A stretch of 36,791 nt of DNA. Source: Thermoflexus sp. (lineage in GTDB: Bacteria; Chloroflexota; Anaerolineae; Aggregatilineales; Aggregatilineaceae). The notes beneath the pieces were generated by a model, which was not told the origin of the DNA, ran no database searches, and was given only the letters and a program-made list of their open reading frames with translations. Each line of letters opens with the position of its first letter. Position 1 is the stretch's first letter. Of this stretch, positions 31,042-36,791 are shown piece after piece. A program made the translations under genes and the position numbers. The stretch covers positions 1 to 36,791 of the forward strand of contig DYGW01000006.1 of NCBI GenBank assembly GCA_020724485.1, written 5' to 3'.

Positions 31042-31545
31042 TCAGCCGCCATGCGCGCGCAGCCAGGCTTCTAGCTGGGCGGTGTGCTCGGCGTAGTGCT
31101 CGGCGGTGTTGCTGCGCAGGTACGGCAGCAGCGGGTATTTGCCTGTCCAGGCGTAGCGGCCCACCGCGAACAGCTCGTCCTCGCTCATCGCCGCAACCGC
31201 GTCCAGGATGGCGTGGTAGGACGCGGCAAACTCGGCGCGCACCTCGTCCAGCGAGCGCGTCCGGCTGCGCTCGACGATCTCGCGGTTGAGCCGGTCGAGA
31301 TCGTCCCAGGCCATGCCTATCTCCGGGCGCTCCGGCTCCTCGCCGCGCCGCCCGGCCTCGACCCAGCGCAGGAAGCGCCGTTCCCAGTCGGCGACGTGAG
31401 CCATCGTGTCTTTGGGCGTCCACTCGCCGGTGACTGTTGCCGTGACGAGCGCTCCTTCGTCAAAGCGGGCCAGCGCGTCTTCCAGCGCGGCGCGCGTGCC
31501 GCGAATGGCCTCCAACAGGGCAGCTTTGCTGGTGATTTCGCTCAT
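31042..31545 (-). CDS. DinB/DfsB-like four-helix protein
   Basis: Cytoplasmic protein of 167 aa, helical throughout, with the metal-ligand pattern of the DinB/YfiT fold: His50 in TMAHVADWERRFLRW and His150/His154 in AEHYAEHTAQLEAW. The opening SKAALLEAIRGTRAALEDAL and GEWTPKDTMAHV fit the ClbS/DfsB branch. Members include thiol-dependent S-transferases and colibactin-resistance hydrolases, so a stress or detoxification role is possible. It lies 48 bp downstream of the serine hydrolase on the same strand. The reaction cannot be assigned. Confidence 0.8.
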   Translation of the reverse strand: MSEITSKAALLEAIRGTRAALEDALARFDEGALVTATVTGEWTPKDTMAHVADWERRFLRWVEAGRRGEEPERPEIGMAWDDLDRLNREIVERSRTRSLDEVRAEFAASYHAILDAVAAMSEDELFAVGRYAWTGKYPLLPYLRSNTAEHYAEHTAQLEAWLRAHGG

Positions 31546-31593
31546 GGCATACGCTCCTCGAACGGTGTCCGCCGGGGCTGACGCGGGCGAGGG

Positions 31594-32649
31594 TCAGGCG
31601 CGGTCGAGCACGGCGGAGACGATGAACTCCTCGACCAGGTTGAAGCGGCACAGCATCCGGTTGCTGCGGAAGTGCTCCGGCGCGGCGGCGATGTCACCGG
31701 TCATGACCACGACCAGGTCCAGCGCCGGGACGACGACGGCGAACTGCCCGCCATAGCCCACCGCCAGGGCGCTGTCGTGCTCGGCTTGCGGGCGCAGCCA
31801 CCACAGGTAGCCGTAGGCGAGGCGCTCGCACTCGTCATCCGCCTGGGGGGGTAGCGGCGTGTGGGCGGCGTGCGAGTCGGCGATCCAGGTTGGCGGGACG
31901 ATGGCCGCGCTGTCCCACGCACCCTCGCGCAGAGCCAGGTAGCCGATGCGCGCCAGGTCGCGGGGGGTGAGGGCCAGCTCCGCCCCGCCGATGGTCACGC
32001 CTTGCGGGTCGGCGGGCCAGGCGTGGCGCGCAATGCCGAGCGGGTCGAACAGGTACAGCCTGGCGTAGTCGTGCAGCGACATGCCGGTGAGCGTTTGCAG
32101 GGCGGCGGCCAGAAGCTGCGTGTCGCCGGTGCTGTAGTTGAAATGCGCGCCGGGCGGGTGGGCCAGCGGACGGTCAAGGACATGACGCACCCAGTCCGGG
32201 CTGGCGGTCATGGCGACGGCGCTCGCGCCGTATTCGTCCCAGGCCAGGCCGCTGCGCATGGTCAGCAGGTGGCGGATGGTGATGGCGCGCTTGTCCTGGT
32301 CGTCGGCGGTGGCGAACGCTTCCGGCATGATGTAGCCAAGCGGCTCGTCGAGGCCCGCCAGGTCGCCAGTGGAGAGGGCGACGCCCGCCAGTAGCGAAGT
32401 GACGCTCTTGGTGGCCGACTTGATATTGTGCAGTGTGTCGGGCGTCATGCCGCGCATGTACCGCTCGAAGACCAGCGCGCCGCCGCGAATGACGAGCAAG
32501 CTATCCATGTGGGGCACCTCGCTCAGCAGGTAGCGGTGGGCGGCTTCCAGGCGAGCGGCGTCCAGCCCGACATCGGCGGGCGCGGCAGCCGGCCAGTCAT
32601 CAGCGGGCCAGGAATGGGCGCGGGTATCGCGCGGGGCGGGGTGACTCAT
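31594..32649 (-). CDS. Serine hydrolase, class C beta-lactamase-related family
   Basis: 351-aa penicillin-binding-protein-like esterase/hydrolase. The S-x-x-K nucleophile motif is Ser78-Ala-Thr-Lys81 (IKSATKSVTSLLAG). The Tyr of the second motif is Tyr172 (FNYSTGDTQLLAA). The third motif region is GYGGQFAVVVP. Other family segments: TIRHLLTMRSGLAWDE and DPLGIARHAWPADPQG. No signal peptide is evident, so it may be cytoplasmic. Families of this kind include esterases, D-amino-peptidases and true lactamases, and the substrate is not deducible. It is first in a small operon with the DinB-like gene. Confidence 0.92.
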   Translation of the reverse strand: MSHPAPRDTRAHSWPADDWPAAAPADVGLDAARLEAAHRYLLSEVPHMDSLLVIRGGALVFERYMRGMTPDTLHNIKSATKSVTSLLAGVALSTGDLAGLDEPLGYIMPEAFATADDQDKRAITIRHLLTMRSGLAWDEYGASAVAMTASPDWVRHVLDRPLAHPPGAHFNYSTGDTQLLAAALQTLTGMSLHDYARLYLFDPLGIARHAWPADPQGVTIGGAELALTPRDLARIGYLALREGAWDSAAIVPPTWIADSHAAHTPLPPQADDECERLAYGYLWWLRPQAEHDSALAVGYGGQFAVVVPALDLVVVMTGDIAAAPEHFRSNRMLCRFNLVEEFIVSAVLDRA

Positions 32650-32800
32650 GGTGACCTCGTGTGTTGCGGCGCTGCGCTAACGATACCGCAGATCGCCGCG
32701 TATGACTACGGATGGACGGGCGTCTCGCCATCCGTGCCGATCTTGCCAAGCGCCCGGCGCTTGGGTATGCTGGCCTCGTACACGTGAGGAGACACACACC

Positions 32801-33487
32801 ATGCCCAAGCCTGTCCCCACCGACCTGCCCCCCGACTGGCCCGCGACCACCGAGTCGCGCTGGGCCAAGCCTCTTTCTCGCCTGTTGCTGTTCCTGGTGG
32901 CGCGCTACCAAGTGATTGGCCGCCAGAACATCCCCGATCCGCCGTTTCTGATGGTGTCCAACCATATGAGCTTCTTCGACATCCCCGCCGTCAACTACCC
33001 GGATCCCTATGGCACGGTAGGACTGGCCGCGCGCAAGTACAAAGGGACCAAGTACGAGCCGCTGTTCTCGCTATATCCGGTCATCTGGGTCGAGCAGTTC
33101 TCTGCCGACCGGGGCGCGCTGCGCGACGCGATCACCGTGCTGAAAGCGGGCGTGCCGCTGGGCATCGCGCCGGAAGGGACGCGCAGCAGGGTCGGCGCGC
33201 TGATTCAGGGGCGGGGCGGGGCGGCGTTCATTGCTACGCGGGCCAACGTGCCGATTGTCCCGGCGTGCGTGTGGGGCACCGAGAAGGTGCTCAAGCATCC
33301 GCGCCCGAAAGTCGTCGCCCGCTATGGTAAGCCATTCCGCCTGCCCGAAGGGCGCGCCAAAGGCGACGACCTGGAGGAATACACCGAGCGGATCATGTGC
33401 GCCATTGCCGCCCTGCTGCCGGAGAAGTATCACGGGTATTACGCCGGGCACCCGCTGATCGAGGAGATGCGGCGGATTGTCACGTGA
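32801..33487 (+). CDS. 1-acyl-sn-glycerol-3-phosphate acyltransferase (PlsC family)
   Basis: Membrane-associated acyltransferase (228 aa) adding the second acyl chain to lysophosphatidic acid. ATG 32801 with GAGGAG upstream is preferred over the in-frame ATG 32702, whose extension is not family-like. The catalytic H-x4-D motif is visible (NHMSFFD), along with APEGTRSR for glycerophosphate binding, and VPIVPACVWGTEKV. The N-terminal hydrophobic stretch LSRLLLFLVARYQVIG probably anchors it. It is followed 30 bp later by the 3-hydroxyacyl-CoA dehydrogenase gene, suggesting a shared lipid context. Confidence 0.92.
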   Translation: MPKPVPTDLPPDWPATTESRWAKPLSRLLLFLVARYQVIGRQNIPDPPFLMVSNHMSFFDIPAVNYPDPYGTVGLAARKYKGTKYEPLFSLYPVIWVEQFSADRGALRDAITVLKAGVPLGIAPEGTRSRVGALIQGRGGAAFIATRANVPIVPACVWGTEKVLKHPRPKVVARYGKPFRLPEGRAKGDDLEEYTERIMCAIAALLPEKYHGYYAGHPLIEEMRRIVT

Positions 33488-33517
33488 CTAGAGTGCTTTC
33501 AGAGGAGAGACTTTGCG

Positions 33518-34387
33518 ATGGAACTGGACGCAATCAAGCACATCGGCGTGGTTGGCGCCGGGACGATGGGCGGCGGTATCGCCCAGGTGTGCGCCGTGCA
33601 GGGCTACCGCGTGACGCTGGTGGACGTGGTGCCCGCCGCGCTGGAGCGCGCGCTGGGCGGCGTCAGGGCCAGCGTGGAGAAGCTGCACAGCAAGGGCAAG
33701 CTGACCGGCGCGGAGCGTGACGCCGGGCTGGCTAACATCACCCCGGCGGGCGACCTGACGGCGCTGCGCGACGCTGACCTGGTCGTGGAGGCGGTCAGCG
33801 AGGACGCGGCGCTCAAGCGCGACCTCTTCGCCCAGTTGGACGCGCTGACCGCTCCCCATGCGATCCTGGCGAGCAACACCTCGTCCATCTCGATCACGGC
33901 CATCGCAGCGGCGACGGCTCGCCCGAACAAGGTGATCGGGATGCACTTCATGAATCCGGTGCCGCTCATGCAGCTTGTCGAGATCATTCGCGGGCTGGCG
34001 ACGGGCCAGGAGACGCTCGACGTGGTGGTGGCCCTGGCCGAGCGGCTGGGCAAGACGCCCGTCGAGGCGGCGGACTACCCCGGCTTCATCGCCAACCGCA
34101 TCCTGATGCCCATGCTCAATGAGGCGATCTACGCGCTGATGGAAGGCGTGGGCACGGCGGAAGCGATTGACACGGTGATGAAGCTGGGCATGAACCACCC
34201 GATGGGGCCGCTGGCGCTGGCCGACTTCATCGGGCTGGATGTGGTGCTGAGCACCCTCGAGGTGCTGCACGACGGCCTGGGCGACCCGAAGTACCGCCCG
34301 TGCCCGTTGCTGCGCAAGATGGTCGCGGCGGGGCACCTGGGCCGCAAGACCGGGCGGGGATTCTACGACTATTGCGCGGGGGCATGA
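33518..34387 (+). CDS. 3-hydroxyacyl-CoA dehydrogenase (3-hydroxybutyryl-CoA dehydrogenase type)
   Basis: Cytoplasmic NAD-dependent enzyme (289 aa) interconverting 3-hydroxyacyl-CoA and 3-oxoacyl-CoA. ATG with GAGGAG upstream. The NAD fold is [14 protein letters not shown] (10-23) with Asp36 at the end of the second strand. Active-site residues: Ser122 in SNTSSISI, His143 in [10 protein letters not shown], Glu155 in VEIIRG and Asn193 in [16 protein letters not shown]. The C-terminal domain ends KTGRGFYDY. Size fits the single-function Hbd type rather than a FadB fusion. It may serve beta-oxidation or butanoyl-CoA metabolism. Confidence 0.95.
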   Translation: MELDAIKHIGVVGAGTMGGGIAQVCAVQGYRVTLVDVVPAALERALGGVRASVEKLHSKGKLTGAERDAGLANITPAGDLTALRDADLVVEAVSEDAALKRDLFAQLDALTAPHAILASNTSSISITAIAAATARPNKVIGMHFMNPVPLMQLVEIIRGLATGQETLDVVVALAERLGKTPVEAADYPGFIANRILMPMLNEAIYALMEGVGTAEAIDTVMKLGMNHPMGPLALADFIGLDVVLSTLEVLHDGLGDPKYRPCPLLRKMVAAGHLGRKTGRGFYDYCAGA

Positions 34388-34404
34388 TCGGGAGGGCGAG
34401 GCGG

Positions 34405-35853
34405 TCAGTTCACCCGCTTCCAGGTGCCGCTGCTCAGCCGCCAGATCACCGTCCCGGCGGGGATGGTCACGCCGTTTTCAGTGCGCGTCGTCTCGGCGTA
34501 GGCGTAGGTCTGCGAGGCGGCGTCGCGCCCGATGGTCACGGAGACAATCTGCGGCACGGGCTGCGCGGCGTAGGCGGGGCTTTCCAGGCGCAGCGCCGCT
34601 TCGCTGGACGCCGCGACGTTCTGTAGGTCGTATAGCGCCAGGAACGCGCCGCTATTCTGCGGCTGCGTGACAAGCTGTGGCTCAAGCTCCAGCCGCCACT
34701 GCAAGAAGCTCTCCCAGGCCAGGCTGTTCAACTGATCCACGGTCAGCAGGGGCATGGCAACGCCGGTCAGGGCGGTCAAAGCGTCGTCGAGTGCCATCTG
34801 CGGGCCTAGCGCCGCCAGCAGGGTCAGTGGCGCGCCCGGCCCGTACTGGGCGATGAGCGAGCGCATGAAGGGCGGCGCAGCGGGGGACTGCTCGTCCATC
34901 TGCGCGGCCAGCCAGCCGGTTAGCTCGTCTTGAAGCCAGGCTGCGTCGCTGTAGACGGGCAAGGCGATCTCTCCGCCCACATAGCGCACCAGCCGCGCGG
35001 CCAATTGGCGCACGATCTCCGCTTGCAGTTCCGGTGTGAGTGGCAGGTCGGCGCGCGCGCGGCCCACCAGGGGCGACGACGCGCGCAGCAGCCAGGGGTC
35101 GGGCGCGGCCCATTCGACGGTCTTGGGGCGCTCGGCGACGATCTCTACTCTGAGCGGAGGTGGGGCGGCGGCGCAGGTCAGAGCGGCGCAGCCGCGCTCC
35201 CACCAGGCGTCGAGGCGGGGCAGCAGCGCCTGGGCCAGCGTCTCGTCCAGGGTGCGATAAACGACGCGCGCCCGCGCGCCGGTCAGGGTGTGTTCCTCGC
35301 CCCAGAAGGTGAGATCGTCGGGCACGTGACGCCAGCCACTTTGCGGGTTGGCCGCGCCGTCCTCGTAGCGCCAGTAAAACCACACGACGTGATAGGGCAC
35401 GCCGTCAATGATCTCCTCCAGCACCACACGCGCTCGCTGGTTGTCAATGGTGGCGCTGATCACCTCGCCGGTCAGGGCGACGCGATGGCTGGCTTTGAGC
35501 GTCTGGTAGTCTTCGAAACGCTGGCTTTGATCGAGGATGAAGGAGTCGCTGGCGCTGCGTTGGACGGCCATGTAGTTGGCGAAGTCGCCTACGCGCAGGG
35601 CGGCCACTTCGACGCTGACCGTGTCCAGCAGATCGCGGCGAATCTGGTCGTCCACGCGCTGCAAGCGCCACAGAATCAAGGCTCCGATCAGGCCGAGCAC
35701 GGCCACCACCAGCGCCAGTAGCAGCATAATCTGGCGGCGCGCACGCTGGCGGCGGCGCTGCGCCGCCGGGTCTTCGGTGGCGCGGATGCGCGACTGCTCG
35801 GATTCGACCTGCCAGTCGAGGCGAATGCCCATCGGTGATCCCTCAGAGGCCAT
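34405..35853 (-). CDS. Unrecognised single-pass membrane protein
   Basis: 482-aa protein of unknown family. ATG 35851-35853 has GGAGGT ten bases upstream; an alternative ATG is at 35832. A basic segment (RRRQRARRQ, 33-41) precedes one membrane helix (about 42-63, MLLLALVVAVLGLIGALIL), so the remainder is probably outside the membrane. The external part has repeated charged helices, a central region with two Cys (ERGCAALTCAA), and a C-terminal beta-rich stretch ending GTVIWRLSSGTWKRVN. No catalytic motif was found. Its start codon lies in the inverted repeat of element 35850-35978. It converges on the dehydrogenase gene, 17 bp from its stop. Confidence 0.8.
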   Translation of the reverse strand: MASEGSPMGIRLDWQVESEQSRIRATEDPAAQRRRQRARRQIMLLLALVVAVLGLIGALILWRLQRVDDQIRRDLLDTVSVEVAALRVGDFANYMAVQRSASDSFILDQSQRFEDYQTLKASHRVALTGEVISATIDNQRARVVLEEIIDGVPYHVVWFYWRYEDGAANPQSGWRHVPDDLTFWGEEHTLTGARARVVYRTLDETLAQALLPRLDAWWERGCAALTCAAAPPPLRVEIVAERPKTVEWAAPDPWLLRASSPLVGRARADLPLTPELQAEIVRQLAARLVRYVGGEIALPVYSDAAWLQDELTGWLAAQMDEQSPAAPPFMRSLIAQYGPGAPLTLLAALGPQMALDDALTALTGVAMPLLTVDQLNSLAWESFLQWRLELEPQLVTQPQNSGAFLALYDLQNVAASSEAALRLESPAYAAQPVPQIVSVTIGRDAASQTYAYAETTRTENGVTIPAGTVIWRLSSGTWKRVN

Positions 35854-35978
35854 TTGATCTTTACCTCCATCCCCGGCTCTTCCCCCGCAAGCGAGGGAAG
35901 GGAGAAAGGCCTGCTCTTGAAGCCCCTCCCCGCCTGCGGGGAGGGATTTAGGGTGGGGTTGCTGGTCTTTTCAAATGG
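35850..35978. repeat. MITE-like palindromic element C
   Basis: CCATTTGA (35850-35857) is inverted at 35971-35978 and extends outward with one mismatch. Inside are two hairpins. One pairs CTTCCC with GGGAAG near 35880-35900. The other is a perfect 10-bp stem CCCTCCCCGC / GCGGGGAGGG (35924-35945). Organisation matches elements at 5141 and 9802. It overlaps the start of the membrane protein gene and carries its ribosome-binding site. Confidence 0.6.
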
Positions 35979-36084
35979 TCTCTCAAGCAGCTGGGTGGCG
36001 GCCCGATTGTAGCACGGCAGCAGGGTGCATCCAACCGGAAAGCAGCGCGCCCGTCCTGGCGGGCAGGGCGGGCGCTGTTGCAGG

Positions 36085-36156
36085 CTGGGGGACCTGGATT
36101 TGAACCAGGACTGACGGATCCAGAGTCCGCTGTTCTGCCGGTTAAACTATCCCCCA
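36085..36156 (-). tRNA. tRNA-Gln (anticodon CTG)
   Basis: A 72-nt cloverleaf on the minus strand. Acceptor stem TGGGGGA/TCCCCCA with discriminator G, anticodon stem GCGGA/TCCGT with loop CTCTGGA (anticodon CTG), and T-arm CTGG-TTCAAAT-CCAG. The U1-A72 pair is typical of tRNA-Gln. CCA is not encoded. Confidence 0.93.
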
Positions 36157-36532
36157 GTGACGCCGGGCATTGTAGCATACGGCGAGCCGCTTGGCAAGGG
36201 TTTGCGCGCGGTCAACGCGGGCTTCAGAGGTAACGGGGGCCAGGTGAGTGCTGTTGATAGGTGAGGCTTCCCATACTGTGCCTGTTGACCGGCCTTGCGG
36301 GGCAAGAAAGCGTGGCGGCACCAGGAATCTCCGATTCTTTATCAGATTTTTAGAAGCTCCCGGATCAATTGCTGGTATACTAACAGTAAGACCCGGATAC
36401 CTGATCCGGGCGTGCCTGCGTGATGCGATAGACCGCGCCGCGTGTTGCGAAGTGGGGATGACTCTAGCGGGGGTCGTCGTGGGTTTTATTGTGGCGCGGA
36501 GCAGGGCGAATCACGCGCTTCTACCTGGGACC

Positions 36533-36553
36533 GCCGGGCTAATTTAGCCCGGC
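36533..36553 (+). terminator. Intrinsic-terminator-like stem-loop
   Basis: GCCGGGCTAA (36533-36542) pairs with TTAGCCCGGC (36544-36553), or as an 8-bp stem with a 5-nt loop, followed by the T-rich AGTTTCTCTTT. No gene upstream that it clearly serves. Confidence 0.5.
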
Positions 36554-36747
36554 AGTTTCTCTTTGTGCGGGCCGAGTCACCGTGCGGTATAGGCCAGATT
36601 CGGGGGCGATGATTCGCGGTGCAAAGCCCATCCCTACAAGGTCGGTTTCTGTCGCCCATGGGCAATGCCCCGCCAGCCGCCGGGGGGTCCACGAACAACC
36701 TGTTAGGGCTGGCACTTGGGCGCTGGGATTGCCCCTCCATTCCCCAA

Positions 36748-36779
36748 CCCCTTCCCCCACGCTGCGCGGAGGGAAGGGG
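36748..36779. repeat. GC-rich palindromic core, element cut by window end
   Basis: CCCCTTCCC (36748-36756) pairs with GGGAAGGGG (36771-36779). The sequence resembles the core of element A. Its outer inverted repeats, if any, lie partly outside the window. Confidence 0.5.
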
Positions 36780-36791
36780 AGCCGGCCCGCC

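Larger units (their letters stand above)
36157..36791. other. Gene-poor end of the window
   Basis: No convincing gene. An open frame at 36248-36547 lacks a family-like sequence or good ribosome-binding site. A -10-like TATACT lies near 36377, and CCCGGAT/ATCCGGG (about 36393-36411) can form a hairpin. The last 150 bp carry palindromic repeat DNA. Confidence 0.5.

Noticed and set aside
36248-36547. 99-codon open frame near the right end
   Set aside because: No ribosome-binding site or recognisable motif, and it ends within a terminator-like hairpin.

Overview
The window is high-GC bacterial DNA that most likely comes from a Chloroflexota genome of the Anaerolineae type. This is an inference from three things: an archaeal-type HMG-CoA synthase/thiolase/HMG-CoA reductase gene set, many sugar ABC transporters under GntR and LacI control, and abundant GC-rich intergenic palindromes. 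No rRNA or other phylogenetic marker is present. The only RNA gene found is a tRNA-Gln(CTG) near the right end.

Region 1 (1-9203) is a carbohydrate catabolic locus. On the minus strand lie a ribose/xylose-type ABC importer (binding protein, ATPase, permease running off the left edge), an SDR dehydrogenase and a GntR/UTRA regulator. A FGGY sugar kinase is divergent from the regulator. It converges on a two-gene operon of a zinc alcohol dehydrogenase and a Gfo/Idh/MocA dehydrogenase. A near-identical 18-bp operator lies just downstream of a near-consensus sigma-70 promoter both at the GntR gene and at the dehydrogenase operon, so the two are probably one regulon.

Region 2 (9204-22620) is a second, self-contained glycan module bracketed by two decayed transposase genes (IS1-type on the left, IS5-type on the right). 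A GH2 glycosidase and a URO-D-superfamily protein form a minus-strand operon. A LacI regulator, a complete oligopeptide/oligosaccharide-type ABC importer (binding protein, two permeases, two ATPases) and a second URO-D-superfamily protein run on the plus strand. Both divergent promoters are near consensus and each carries an AACGTT-centred LacI-type site. The two URO-D proteins carry an H-x-C motif like that of corrinoid/coenzyme M methyltransferases. A demethylation role on methylated glycans or aglycones is therefore possible; it is a hypothesis only.

Region 3 (22620-25124) has a MITE-like hairpin element, a cluster of palindromic repeats, a small membrane protein coupled to an AI-2E family transporter, and a STAS-like protein.

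Region 4 (25293-31041) holds upper mevalonate-pathway genes: class II HMG-CoA reductase, archaeal-type HMG-CoA synthase and an archaeal-type thiolase homologue. The synthase has its catalytic residues. The thiolase homologue has Asp in place of the nucleophilic Cys and Asn in place of the catalytic His. A secreted PA14/SH3b protein sits between the reductase and the synthase.

Region 5 (31042-36791) contains a DinB-like protein, a class C beta-lactamase-like serine hydrolase, a PlsC acyltransferase, a 3-hydroxyacyl-CoA dehydrogenase, an unrecognised membrane-anchored protein, the tRNA and a gene-poor end.
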